From contig JAJKFL010000006.1 of the NCBI GenBank assembly GCA_021186555.1, positions 36,019,478-36,083,477 of the forward strand: a stretch of 64,000 nt of DNA, read 5' to 3'. A program made the translations under genes and the position numbers. The notes under the pieces were generated by a model. It was not told the DNA's origin. It ran no database searches and saw only the letters and a list, made by a program, of their open reading frames with translations. Position 1 is the stretch's first letter. Each line of letters begins with the position of its first letter. Positions 50,801 through 62,560 of the stretch are shown piece by piece. The stretch is from Reticulitermes speratus (Eukaryota; Arthropoda; Insecta; Blattodea; Rhinotermitidae).

Positions 50801-53800
50801 TAATATCGTCCTATAAAATGTTGGAAGCCAGTTTAATTCCAAAAATTGCTAATTAACAAAACACTTAATTCGAGTGTTTCAGAATCCATTTTCACAACAT
50901 TATCTGGATCAAATGTACTGTACATTGTGTCTTCATGGGGAAGAATAAAAAAAGATAAGTTTTACAATCACGACACGCATTATCAATAGAATATTCCGTA
51001 ATATATTTGAACATTACTGTAACATAAATTTTTAATGTTCATCTTTGACGAATATTATTACTTAATGGCTGATCAATTTTAACATAATTTGCGTATACAC
51101 TTACATACTATTGAATCGTTCATACTATATTTATGTACTTTATATATGCTTCTCTCCTTGATTTTACGACTCTTTGAAAATGATTCCTTGAGAACAGAAA
51201 CATGTCGGACTACGGTGTAAAGAAAACGATCAGGTATTTCCTGAAATTGTAGACAGACGGACAAACGGACGGACAGGTGTAGCGATGTTAATAATCGCTT
51301 TTCGCAATTTTGTGAAAACGCCTAAAATACCAAAATTTTTAAATTTTTTTCTACTTTAAAAATAGCTGAGATTAGATAATCAAAATTTATCGTTCAAATA
51401 TTTACTTAGCCGCCCATTTTATCCCCCGAACTCTACGCCTGTCGGCCCTAAATAGTAGTCCCTCTCCCCTCAGCTATGTTCTTGCTTACTTCTTCAGCAC
51501 TTCGTCCTTCCAAACTCCATCGCCCGTCTTTTTTTTTTTTTGACTCACCAGGGCTCACCAATTCCGTCCAGATTTCTCACAATCCTTTCACCTCCCACAC
51601 GAAACTTCGAGCAGTACGACCCCTTGTGCGGTTGCTTTTGCACTGAATATACTCAACAGGCTCGTCACGCACCAGTCATTTCCGCCTCATAACTCATTTC
51701 TCTCACGTCTTTCATCTTCCGCAACCCACCGTAATTCAAGTCACCTCTTTCCACATTCCTGTGTGTTCGACACATTCCGGTACATAGCCGTACTATTACC
51801 AGTGTTCCTGTAACCCATTTGCCTCTTCGGTCTCATTAAATTCACAATTTACCTACAGCGTACGTAAAATGCAGTACACTAGAGTATACTCGTACAAAGC
51901 ATAGTGGCAGCAAACCCGTCAGTATCTTCTTTAATCATACTACAGTCTACGAAGAGTAGCACCGCTGTAATAATGCAAACACTATAATAATAATTATTAA
52001 AAATTATAAATTAAAAACAAATGTCGCCCACTTCTAAAGCTAAATCCTTGTAAGTCAAAATGGTTGAATTGTATCAAAGAAGGCAGAAGATTAACACTCA
52101 GTTTTCTAACCGTGTCTATCCACAACAAAATAATTGTCATTACACACGTTTCTCTATGCAGAGCTGGGGAGATCACGCCGACATATCGCAGGCTCTCGTC
52201 GTGTATATCGCAATGGTAGGCTCAGTGTATATATACTGTTGGCTTGGAAATGAACTGTCAGAACAGGTAAGAATACTTGGGAGTCTCTAACGCATGTTTA
52301 CATTTAATTTTTTGGTGTTGTAATTTAAATCTGCTATTTAAATATAAATTATTAATTAAAAAGTTTGACGCAATATTCTTTATAGTAGCAGATGCCACAC
52401 AAACCGAAAATGCACCAGAAGATGCCCAGAGATACTCTTCATATACCATTATCTATTGCAATATTTTTTCGTTTATTCCCACTTCCTTAGAAGTTAGTTC
52501 AAGTAATATGCTGAATAACGAACGAACCTTTTCAACCGTCCAAAAACCAGAACGCAATAATGAATACCTGCAAGTATGAGAAGGTTTCTTATTTCATTAT
52601 TCCTTCTAAACATTCACGTGTACGCATTTCTTACATAAATTCATTTACTATAGTACTCATTATTAAACTAAAAATTATATGTAACGTTGCTCTGAACGCC
52701 TGATGTAATCATAACCTGTAATATATAACAGTGTATAGTCCTTGCAATAGTTCTTTACACGAAGATACGTTTCGGTGTTTCAAATTATTCCAGGCTGAAA
52801 GTGTGAGAGACGCAGCCTGGGGATGCAACTGGGTAGGAACTCCTGTCTCGTTCCAGCGCTGTCTGGTCTTCATCATTGCCACAGCCAACAAGGAGTTCAG
52901 ACTGACAGCCGGGAAATTTGTACCTGTGTGCAACTCTACAATGATGAATGTAAGGATACTAATCGTTCTGCGAATAATGACACACGTTGCACGGACACAA
53001 ATAGTATATTCAGCGCAAGATTTCACGCTTCCCCCGCGGTTTAAATGAGATATTCGCTCTTCTGGGATATTACGCAGCGTTAATTGGTAGCAAGATACCG
53101 TCCTTTCGGGACAAACTATACGTCCCATCTTCAAGGATCAAGCAGTCCAAGAAGAAGGCCGGGAACACAGTCTACCTAAGTGTTCCAGGCATTCCTCTCC
53201 TACTCCTTCAACATTGAAGACGGGACCGAAATGTTATCCCGAAACGCCGATAAATAACTACCAGTCTAACTGCGTAACATCCCAGAACAGAGAAGATATC
53301 AGAATATCAGCGATAAACTAGGAAGTTTAAAAAATGTAAATTAATTATCCACTTCTTAATCTTGCTACCTGATCCATAATGAGATATCTGTTTAAGACCC
53401 TGCGTCAAAATAAGCACACGACTTTCCCGTTTTTTGAAAATATCGTATTACGTCAACAGCCTTAAAATTTCAAATTCATAAGACTTCCTAAAAATCCTCC
53501 ACGTATGACTCACCCGTTAATGCACGTATATTTTGGAAATCCTAGTACTTGTCTGGACACTATTTTGCATATGCAAGTTATCAAGTACAAAATTTTCAAA
53601 GATGACATAGGTTATTTACTAAAAATAACTGGCAAAATATTTATTACCAAAAGATATTCGTGTATTTTCAGGTTAATCAAATTGGCAGTGTTCAAAGAGA
53701 ATTGATTTAGATTTCCATCCATTAATAAGTATTTCTTCATTCAAAATTAGCAAAATTATAAGTTGATTTTATATAAAATATACTTGAGAATTCTTACATA

Positions 53801-54986
53801 GTTATGAAAACCAGTAACTCGATTAGTGGTATCATATGTAGGAAGAAAGAGTAAAGAACGGAGACGTAATGGATGAAGACAGGTGTCCATATTGGCATTG
53901 AGAAATAAATATATATGAGCCAACTTCGTTTTTGAGTTCAGTACACTCATTCAATCACGTGGATAACAACACAAATTCTATGGTCCAAATTTTAATTCCA
54001 ACAAAAGAAATGCAAAGCGGAAACTGAGTTAACACTTAAGAACATCAATCGAATAACACACATAATACTATCATGGACGTTCAAAGATAACACTCACAAA
54101 TTCTACTACAAGTTTCTTCTCGGAGAATTGCTCTCCAAGCACGAAAGTCTAAATACACCACTTTCAGATGATACCACTTTTTCACACAAATTCGAATGTA
54201 CGGAAATGTAAAATACTCCAGTATTTATTACAGTATGGTCTGAGATTGCGCAGTACCTGTTAATTCAGCATAACCAAACATAAATTACTGTGCCATCACA
54301 AATCATTTTTTTTTTGTTTAAAATTTTTTAATTATATAATATGGTGTATGGCGATGAAAGGCTAGAAATCACAGCTAAGAAGAGCAGGATGTTGAAAAAT
54401 GTACAACACTGAATTATGTAAACCCTTGTATTTAAAGACATATAAATAAAATCTATAAGCATCAAATGGATTAAAATTTCGGCAACGTTTTCTATTGTAC
54501 ATAAGAAAAACACACAATTTTTTTCCGAAAACCTCAAGGAAAACCTTACTTAAAGACGCAGTATAAGATGATAATAAGACGGGTATTAGAGGAGCTATTG
54601 TGTGAGGTTATGGATTGGATTCCTCTAGCCTAGACGTACTTCAAAATTATAACAAAGCTATGAATTAGTAGCGTCCATAGACATAAAGAATTTTTTAACA
54701 TATCAGTCGAATCAAATGCTTAAGGAAGGTTTTTGTTAACGAATTCACTTTAATTGTCTTAATAAACAAATTATTAATTTAACAAAATGCGTTGTTCGTC
54801 CTTATAATATTCACAATCCTTATTCAGAGTATGGAGAAACCCGGCATTTTCTGTTAGCGTGTTTGGACTTTCAGTTTCTAATAAAATACGTTTTATTTCT
54901 TTCCACAGATGATGAACCAGTCAATATCATTCTTCATGTTCCTTCTTCATATGAAAGACAAGAATAAGACCAACAAGGAAATATAA
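41841..54986 (+). CDS. Odorant receptor OR-C, 7tm_6 family (complete, 424 aa)
   Basis: Probable ligand-binding odorant receptor working with Orco in the neuron membrane. Exons: 41841-42136, 42701-42977, 49148-49410, 49507-49606, 52162-52266, 52794-52949 and 54909-54986, total 1275 nt with TAA, all GT-AG. Start ATG at 41841; first exon equals OR-B's in length and frame. Marks: FRLGGLPLGMQS before TM1, [30 protein letters not shown] before TM4, [11 protein letters not shown] in TM4, loop end HHQEIKRYM, SWGDHADISQALV leading into TM6, and [15 protein letters not shown] in TM7. Exon 3 is one codon shorter than in its paralogues. TM4 differs most (VIATLFIVCLVFAY), suggesting a different ligand range. 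Intron 2 is 6.2 kb with SINE and foldback insertions. AATAAA at 55218 may end the transcript. Confidence 0.92.
43771..43803. repeat. GA microsatellite (OR-C intron 2)
   Basis: A run of gagaga units with g and a interruptions, 33 bases, just after a TA run. Confidence 0.85.
43804..46092. other. OR-C intron 2, first part, nothing recognised
   Basis: AT-rich intronic DNA. The open frames at about 43378-43656 and 44753-45024 show no known motif and no similarity to OR exons. Confidence 0.4.
46093..46337 (+). mobile_element. tRNA-derived SINE (OR-C intron 2)
   Basis: Head gatcccagcggccgtgcgtt with A box, B box aggttagaatcc, then ggggcatggatgtctgtctc, ctgcgacggg, and an end near cgttgaaccatgaaaag. 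Same family as the two-headed element at 39533-40086, in the opposite orientation. Confidence 0.75.
46934..47106. mobile_element. Palindromic element, family F2 copy 2 (OR-C intron 2)
   Basis: Full palindrome from tttacgttacttgtaccgta to tacggtacaagtaacgtaaa. Inner arms carry tcttatgcagaaaaaagtac / gtacatttgtctgcataaga and taacacaattt / aaattttgttaa. Complete at both ends. Non-coding. Confidence 0.78.
47201..47270. mobile_element. Half copy of palindromic family F2
   Basis: Only the right arm is present (ttgtgttaaataacataaaa, then gtctgcataagatatata), extended by a TA repeat. It lies about 95 bases from the complete copy. Confidence 0.7.
47340..47380 (+). other. Decayed hammerhead-like core (OR-C intron 2)
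   Basis: GTGAAGA, stem GGCT...AGCC, then GAAAC and AAATAG. The order matches the Penelope hammerhead core, but the first core base (C to G) and the cleavage triplet are changed. Probably an old terminal repeat fragment. Confidence 0.35.
47930..48110 (-). mobile_element. tRNA-derived SINE head (OR-C intron 2)
   Basis: Minus strand: accaagatagcttagtcggc as A box, actggctacggttctgg, then a B-box-like ggatcaagacccgg and a cggtgggtagta continuation. A different tRNA-like head from the other SINEs in the window. Confidence 0.6.
48111..49147. other. Last part of OR-C intron 2
   Basis: AT-rich. A decayed CTGATAA...GACCGAAACATGTAG string at about 48162-48193 resembles a hammerhead-type core with one core base lost. 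Nothing else is recognised before the acceptor. Confidence 0.4.
49607..52161. other. OR-C intron 4 contents
   Basis: Holds a short RTE-like LINE tail at about 50690-50770 (gacgagctactggcttctca, then ggactccccttcatgga), a fragment of repeat R2 at 51230-51333, and a pyrimidine-rich stretch at about 51420-51840. No protein-coding segment recognised. Confidence 0.5.
53023..53312. mobile_element. Foldback element, family F1 copy 3 (OR-C intron 6)
   Basis: Starts 74 bases after exon 6. The left arm has aaatgagatattcgctctt and attacgcagcg; the right arm has actgcgtaac and cagagaagatatca. The inner part is longer than in the other copies, with a direct repeat of a tcaa-ttgaaga-type step and tatcccgaaacgcc. 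Non-coding. Confidence 0.6.
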
Positions 54987-56234
54987 CATATCCGAAGCAT
55001 TAACATAATTATATACAGCGGCAGTAATGCCCCATCGTGTCTCCGCTTAATAATACAAAAATACAAGTTATACATAAGCTGCACCGCTACACAAAGTGAA
55101 TAACACAAAACATGAGTGCAAGTCAAAGTACATTAACCTGGTTGCTTGCTAGAAACTTGTGTCAGAAATGTAATTGCGAAAGAGAGAATTTATGTAGGTG
55201 TTTGAATAAGAAAGGAAAATAAATCCGCTCTTAATATTCACCTCATTCCACACACACACGGATCACTTTGTTGTTTGGCTTTGCCACTGTACCTCACAAA
55301 TTTGTTAATTAATATGCATGTTCCGAAACTGGTGTAAACCACTTAAGTCCAATTTAACACAATTATTTACTCACTATATCCCTAGCAATAATCTATTATT
55401 TTCTAATTAAAGAATTTTGTCTGTAACTCTTAGCCGAAATTTATCGCGCGTCCTCCCTCTTGTGTCTTTCGCTATGGTAAACAAACCTGGTTTCCTTGAT
55501 CAAAATCTTCCCTACTATAATTTTCCTAACTAGTCTGATTGGTCATATGTAAATTCAGCAATCCCCTAATAGGTCCAAAACTTTGAAATTTTGTGTTCTA
55601 TCTCCGCATTGGTTCCTAATGCCTGACGCGATATCCCTTAACGTAATGTATGTAAACCCCGTATGAGCGTCTCCTACCGGAAAATTTTAATGTGCTACCG
55701 TTACTAACACGGTATCCACCACCTCGTGATTTACATCTCGAAAAAGTGTCAAATCCTCAAATTTTGACTGACCCAACAAACTCCAAATCCCCATTAATTT
55801 GACATTGACAAATGTGTGACAAACTAAACTCTCCTTTGTACTAACATGCAGCTTCTCCCACACTATGCTAATCTCTACTTCTCTCACTCTTCAGCGATCT
55901 GTCCATCCTACTCAACATATGACTCCATCTCACTCTCTGCTCTTGTAACCTATCTTCTTCCCTGCTACCATAATGACCTTTAGTTAACTACCAGATGCTA
56001 CTGACTTCCCTCCTAACACCTGCATTCTCTTTAGCTATATACCAGAATTAATTTTTGATTCGTCTAAATACAGTAAATAATTAACTCCAACGGTTATACA
56101 TCTTATTCCATATATGACATTTTTATTCATGTCAATGCTTCAAAATAAACACACGACTCTCGTTTATTGTCACAATAGTATGTCACATTACTAAATCCAT
56201 GTAGCATAGTCCTTCTTGAAAAGATAATAGGTCA
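54987..56234. other. 3' flank of OR-C
   Basis: AATAAA at 55218-55223 is a plausible polyadenylation signal 232 bases after the stop. From about 55400 the sequence becomes pyrimidine-rich without a recognised element. Confidence 0.4.
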
Positions 56235-56850
56235 TCGCTAGTTAAGAAATTCCCCGCAATTTATAGAACCTGGAGGTTTTTTATCGCGATCACAAGAGCC
56301 CGACACTTGTCCCGTTCCTGAAACAGATCAATTCAGTCCATATCCCATCCCACATCTTGAAGATAAATTTTAATATTATCCTCACAATTATGCATATGTC
56401 TTCAAAGCGATCTCTTCCCTTTTCTCTAAGATTTCCCCACCAGCACTCTATATGCTACCTGCTACGCTCCTTTCTTTCATCTTGACATGTTCACGCGAAA
56501 AATGTTTGGAGGAGAGTACAAATTATAAAGCTCGTGATTATGCAGTCTTCTCTACTCCCCTCGTCGATCCTATTACGCCCAAACTATCTGCCTGAGCACC
56601 GTATTTTCCAAAACCCTCAGCCTATGTTCCTGCCTCAATGTGAGACCAAGTTTCAAACCCGTACAAAACAACAGGCAAAATTATAGTTCTGTATATTTTA
56701 ATCTACATATTATTGTATAGCAAACTGGAAAACAAAATATTCTGCACCGAGGGGTAGCATGCATTCTCTGAGCTCAATCTGCTCTTAGTTTCTTTATGAA
56801 TTTAATTTTCTATTGTTAGGGTTTTCCTTAGTATTTGAAATGTTCCAAAC
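56235..56850 (-). mobile_element. RTE-type LINE 3' fragment
   Basis: On the minus strand the order is reverse transcriptase tail then 3' end, like 31195-31690: aagaaactaagagcagattg, then ggcctgtt..gtacgggtttgaaacttggtc, a broken PKRD-like region, then ttcaagatgtggga and gaatttcttaact. Heavily decayed, with many stops. Confidence 0.65.
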
Positions 56851-56994
56851 CTTCAAAGAACGTTTTTACTTATCTTTGTGTTGTGAGTTTGACCTCAATT
56901 AATAAGTCACATTAACATCTTTAAGCTTTCTACTTCATAACACTTCCTAAAATCTACATAATTATGGCTCACTGGTTAACTAACTTATGTTAGA

Positions 56995-57262
56995 AGGCCT
57001 ATGTGTAGCCTGCAGGTAGCTGGAGAAGTTCATATCGGTCCTGATCAGACGCAAATGTCATAGGAAAGAAAATATTTGGGGTTGAGACTGACCAGCAGGT
57101 CACAGAGAGACATCTAACGAACTAACGTCTCAAGCAGAAATAACTGAATAGTTTCACAAAGAGCTAAAAAGGATGAAATATAAAAAATTTTTTGTATCTG
57201 AGATATTCATAGCAGTCAACATAAATCTTACTCTCTTCTGGGAACTGAGGCTTTGCTAGCTA
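56995..57262 (+). pseudogene. Relic of OR exon 3, possibly also exon 4
   Basis: 57000-57171 aligns with exon 3: gtgtagcctgcaggtagctg against gtgtagcctgcactcagctg, gagaagttc against gagaagctc, gagactgaccagcaggtcac against gagactgacgatcagggttc, and cagaaataactgaatag against cagaaacaactgaatag, ending ctaaaaagg against ataaaacgg. There are frame losses. About 30 bases on, agatattcatagcag...aatcttac resembles exon 4 (agatacatggcagt...aatcttac), a weaker match. This is debris of an OR gene between OR-C and the inferred OR-D. Confidence 0.75.
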
Positions 57263-57583
57263 AACCTTTTCATTGACCTTGAGAATCGTATGTTAATAAA
57301 TTTACAGCAAGAAATCTGTAAAAGATTTGATACCAAAATGGAGCTAGAAAAACTTGAAGTAAACAGTTAATCTGCAAATACGCATAATATTTTTGAATAA
57401 TACAATAAGCTGTCACATAAAAAAAAACAACGATTTTTAAAAACAGCTTCTCTACTCCAAATACGTTTGACTCGAATTGACCGAGGCTCCTTAATTGTAA
57501 ATTTCGTCATTATTTTGGCTTCAGATTCAAAGATATATCCTTTTCGAAGGCAAGATATGAGGTAACTATGAATAATACACATG

Positions 57584-57724
57584 TTGTAAGATTACACATC
57601 TCCAGTGTGTTATCAATTACATATATATTCAGTATAGAGTCATACAAAACTTTAAAGTTGTGTGTGACTGTTTCCTGAATATATATGTAATTGATAACAC
57701 AACAGTGATGTGCCATCTTACAAT
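57584..57724. mobile_element. Palindromic element
   Basis: Arms from ttgtaagattacacatct to gatgtgccatcttacaa, with the long inner pair ttatcaattacatatatatt / aatatatatgtaattgataa. A loop of about 40 bases includes aaaactttaaagttg. A partial relative lies at about 57826-57890 (ctgtaaagctgtgtatgacg, tactgaatatgtatgtag). Confidence 0.7.
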
Positions 57725-60435
57725 CATTGCAGTCAGTCATGCGTGTATCCATCTGTTTAAGAACTTAAAGAAGAAGATTTATAAATGCAACTCTAAACAT
57801 ATATTCTAATCAAGAATGGCCTACTTAACTTGCACTGTAAAGCTGTGTATGACGGCGTACTGAATATGTATGTAGAATAATATATTTGTTAAGACTGGCT
57901 GGTTGCACTGGATATATCTCACGACGATTTGAGGAGGAACAGTTACTCCAAAATTACATTTATATGTCGCAGTGTGACGCGAAATATATGAATGTTTTGG
58001 CAGTGCTTGGGAAATTACAAGTAGCACAAGTAGGCTAAGAACTGCAGGATCAAATCATCTACATTTTCCTGATGTCTTCCAAGATGGCTTGTACAAGATT
58101 ATGATAGAAGAGTTAAGAATAAATGAATATGTTTAAAGCAGATTTTAGTACAATATGTGTCTATATGTAGCCTGCAGGAGACTTGGGTTCGATTATGCAA
58201 TGTAACAACTATTCTAGCAGCAGTGGATTGTGTGTATACCTTTTATACTACGGTATGAGAATGTGGTATTCTAGTTCCACTGCATGTCGTAGAATACTAC
58301 TCTGTGTATGTAGACAAAAATGTAAGGTGTCTCTGTGTCTCTTTGGCAGCTCTAAATCGTCAGGTCATAAAACAGGAGTTCCAAATTTTTGCAGTAGATT
58401 TGTCGTGATTGTGGAATGTACAGTGCAAAATATCACCCATGGACTCCGAGCGTATACCTTCATATAGAATGCCTTAAGCGCCATATTTACCGGGTTGTAG
58501 GAAAAACAGTTGAGCATTAATGAGCATCGAGTACAACACATGGGAACCAGGTGGCATTATACCCATACATGAGATAAATTTTGGTCTACTTTAAGTATAA
58601 AAAATTGGAGAACTATGAAGAACATGGTGTAACAGGAATTCACATTAACCTATAATAATCAGTAGCGATCGATATTAATGTCTCAGCCGTGGAATAGCGT
58701 GTGGCGACAACAAACGACATAATTGGCATTATTTAACAAAAATTGATAGTAATCAACAGTAATACCGCAGCCGTGGAGGAGCGCATGGCGAAATAATCGA
58801 CAGTAACTGACTTGTTTTTAAATAGTCGAAGACATGTTACACGCCGTAGTTGTACGCAAAAGTTGAGTCGATGCTAGCCGGTGCGAAGACCTGGCACGTG
58901 GCGAATTACAATACAATCGCTGCTTCTTCAGAGAGTTCATAACATACGTTTTTCAAATTCGATATTGGGAATTTTTATGAAATCTGTCGACATATTCCAA
59001 TTTTGGGTAAATTTGTACAAAAGCATCAGGCAATTTAACTGAAGAATTACGTACATTTGTTACAATATCCCGCCGTGAATGGGTTTTGTTATTGTCATAA
59101 ACTGTTTTCTCTATCAGGTACAAGCTGAGCGCAAAGAACGAGTTGACGGTCTAAACACCTCACACTATGAAGAAGCAACTGATGGAATAATCCAGCGGTT
59201 ACCAAACTTTTCCATGGACAAACACATTAAAGATGTTCATATCCAGAGGAACCCCCTTTGAAAATAAAAACAAAAGAAAGATGCATTGACACAGCACGGA
59301 GATTACTCTAGTATGATCAATTGCCGGACAAAAAATTTCGCGATATTCGATGTATATGTGTATCTTTTGCGGTGCTTTAAAATATTTATTCGTTTACTCT
59401 ATGATTTCTCGCGGAACCCCAGACATATTCCGTAGAAGCCTTGGGTTTCGCAAAACCCTGTTTTGGAAACACTGGTCTAAATATAAGGAAGCATGATCAG
59501 TTGTAAATATCATGTTAAGATATGGCATACCTTTATATAGTGGTATGTGAAACGTGTGTGTTTTCTATTAGTTCCTCATCATGAATAAACGACACAGGGT
59601 TCTACAAACTTAAATATTTGACGCCATAACCTTAAATATCACCTTAACAACCACTGTCTTGTGTGGGTACTGCAACACGAGGCTTATGACATAAATCAGT
59701 GTGTGTAATAACAACTACACGGGCAGTCAGGCGACTTGTTAAGTGCCTCTAAGAGTAATTCGCCATATGAGGAGGAAAGGTTCTTAAACTGCCTGGTCTA
59801 CGAGTATAGCCTACAATAAAATTCCATTTCAATACGTGCAATGCAATAATTCTGTCTTCTGCCTACACACATTACCGACGAGTTTCCTTTCCACTGCATG
59901 TCATTCAACATATTGTAATACAAACACAACCGTTATAATTCCTTGTTACATTATTAAATGCTCAATATAACGAATATTGCAGGCAGATTTGCTATTATTC
60001 TCCTACGAGCTACTTTTTATTACCTAAGTATTACTGATTTATACAAACTCCTTTTCCTTCCGCAGTTTCCTAAAACTGACGGCGTAAAAATGCAGACATA
60101 AGTCACGTGTCATAAGACGTTTTTGAAAGCTGCTTTTCCTGCAAATGTGAGACTGCAGAGGAGCCTAGCAACACGTCACAATAATAAAAAGCTTGGAAAG
60201 AAGCATTACATATGCCCTTGTACTTCGACGCATTTTTTTTATTTTCAAGAAAAGATTAAGAGTAAATTGTGATGCCAGTCACTTCAGAATCCCTTATTCC
60301 CGCTTTCTCTCTGCAAATGTAAGGAGTAAAGTACACATAAATATAATTTGCTGCCATTTAAGTGGGTTATTTAACGACTCTGTCAATTGCTGAGAATACA
60401 CAGCGTAGGTGACAGAAGAGTAAATCAACTTGGAG
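57725..60435. other. Intergenic, little recognised
   Basis: A tRNA-like scrap with gcctgcaggagacttgggtt and cgatta lies at 58165-58200. An open segment at 59115-59261 (AERKERVDGLNTSHYEEATD, then GIIQRLPNFSMDKHIKDVHI) resembles a fragment of a transposon-encoded protein, but I cannot name the family. The remainder is AT-rich. Confidence 0.35.
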
Positions 60436-60610
60436 CCTAGGTGGAATAATGCTGAGAGTGGAAAACCGAGGTACTCGAAGAAACACCTGTCGCAACGACA
60501 GTGTGTTCACCACAAATCCTACAAGGAATGACCTGGAATTGAATCCTGGCGTCCGCTGTGACAGGCTGGGGACTAACCGTGCAAGGCCTTTTGGCATCTG
60601 TTGGTACCGG
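60436..60610 (-). mobile_element. tRNA-derived SINE, same family as 300-475
   Basis: Read on the minus strand: head with cacggttagtcccc as A box, B box ggattcaattcc, then a body with cgagtacctcggttttccac and cattattccacc. More complete than the copy near the left edge. Confidence 0.65.
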
Positions 60611-61244
60611 TGTGCAATATTAGGTTGTTTCTCGTATTAAAGACATAAAACTTTTAAGTTTGCAAGAGAATAGGATGCTAATAAACGTGTTTGGATTTTA
60701 GAGGAAAGACCATATGTAGGTGTGATGCTGGAGTAAACTGCAGAAAGAACATCGTTGTAACGCTGCCGTTTTCGTCATATATCATTTAGAGAAATACATA
60801 AATGAGAAGTAGGAAGGGAAATGCAGGTCGTACAGGAGAAATTAAAAAATATTTGGAATATATGTTTTGTAAAACGTGATAGCAAAATCACATACAATTT
60901 GGCTTACACGGCAGAATAATGTTAATATTAAATAAATAGTATAAGACAATATAGATGTGATTTATATTTGTGAGAGAGGGATTGGTGTCATGTTACCAGC
61001 GCAATGGGCATATGGATTCCACATAAAGAAAGGAAATTTCTTGAATAGAAAACTACACGGACTGTATCATAAAGTTTTGCAGTTATGAATCTCAAAGTTG
61101 TCGCAACAATCCATCGTAACACGATTATTTCCTAGAAACTTTGCTTGGAAATCGATTATGTGCTTCGAAAGTTCATGAAAGCCCTGACAATTTTTTTTCA
61201 AGTTGAAGTATCACACAACAACACTAATGTATCTCACAAATTAC
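60611..61244. other. Intergenic, nothing recognised
   Basis: AT-rich sequence without a supported feature. Confidence 0.4.
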
Positions 61245-61335
61245 ACACCAACGAAATGCACTATATTTTCACTTTTTATTCTTTAACCCCTACGTATGTT
61301 TCAGCCTTTACAACGCCATCTTCAGGGTGCTCGTA
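61245..61335 (-). mobile_element. Penelope terminal repeat remnant with hammerhead-like core
   Basis: Matches the outer part of the Penelope terminal repeat (accaacgaaatgcact against accaacgaatgcact at 9971). On the minus strand: CTGAAGA (61319-61325), GGC/GCT wobble stem, GAAAC (61298-61302), loop ATAC, GTA (61291-61293), then GGGG facing the CC before CTGAAGA. The core is intact. No Penelope protein is adjacent. Confidence 0.6.
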
Positions 61336-61639
61336 ATCTACATTTACTTTACATACATTGTTTATGTCTGTTATTATGTATATATCACATGTAGTCAAGT
61401 TTTCTTATCATTTATAGATTACAGTTATTTTTTTATTAAAATTGGTTTATTAGCATTTCATAAGTACATCCATAGAAACAATACAAACATTATACCTCAG
61501 TTGTTCCTTTTACCAACTGCCCACGAGCCCCGCGCTCAGGAACTTAACCCTGGTATCCAAGTAGCTAACATCTAGAGTTGTAGCTGTAGTGAAAAACTCT
61601 CACTTAACAAAAAAACACTACCTTTTCTTATTGCACGTT

Positions 61640-62560
61640 AAAGCAATGCATGCTTCGGTCTGTTGTATTTATATTTCTTATACATGATTTTCAAACTCTG
61701 CATTGTGTATCTTCCAATAGTGCGAATGAGTGGGTTATCGTGATAGGTGCACATAGAGTAGAACTTTGTCGCTAGTTTGAGAATGTGCGGATGTATTTAT
61801 TCGATACCGGTTTGGTTGTGCAGGTGAGATATGGGGTACATCGCGGGGAGTGTGTGATCACCCTTAAACGCTTATTTTGAACTATTTGTAGATTTTGATA
61901 AGTCGATGCTCTGACCGAGCACCAGACTGGGGTTGCATATGTCATGGTAGATAGGATTACTGTCTTATACAGTTGAAGTTTTATGTCCGTCGACAGTGGA
62001 GATCCCTCAGCCAGGAGCTGAAATAGTTTAACTAAGTTCCCAATTGCTTTGTGAACCAATTGCTTGATGTGCGGAGTGTAGTTTAGTGTTGACGTGAACT
62101 GTAGACCGAGATATTTGACCGTTGTGGTCCAAGGAATCTCAATGCCCTCCAGCCTGATAGGCGCCGGCCAAGGCGGTCGTCGTTTGGTGAAGACAATTGT
62201 CGTCGTCTTCTCTATATTGACTTTTAAACGCCAACGGGAATAATAGATGTATATGCGACCCAGGACCCGGGATAACCGGCGAGCTACAGTATCCATCCGC
62301 CATGATTGAGAATAGATGGCAGAGTCATCTGCAAACAGTGCCGTATGTATATGTGGTATGCGTGGAACGTCTGCTGTGTAGATCGAGAATAAGATGTGTG
62401 AGAGGACTGCCCCCTGAGGTAGTCCTGCTGAGATATACTTTATGGAAAAGGAGACTCCAGAAAGCGTCACGGAGAAGGATCTGTGGTAGAGATATGATCT
62501 AAGGAATTTAATTATGTAAGCTGGAAACTTGAACTGAATCAGTTTAAAGAGCAATCATTA
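61640..62560 (-). mobile_element. Jockey-type LINE reverse transcriptase fragment
   Basis: The minus strand reads 260 codons without a stop (62554-61772): FLRSYLYHRSFSV, SAGLPQGAVLSHILFSIYTA, the catalytic ALFADDSAIYSQSW, LKVNIEKTTTIVFTKRRP, VKYLGLQFTSTLNYTPHIKQ and TMTYATPVWCSVR. FADD replaces the common YADD, which is an accepted variant. The end of the protein after FSN is frameshifted (LLEDTQ-like text near 61700). It is 5'-truncated in mid-domain, so a dead copy, but the reading frame is young enough to be open. Confidence 0.85.

Noticed and set aside
51165..51210. GAAACATGTCGG string as another hammerhead core
   Set aside because: No CTGANGA element and no pairing stem at the right distance.
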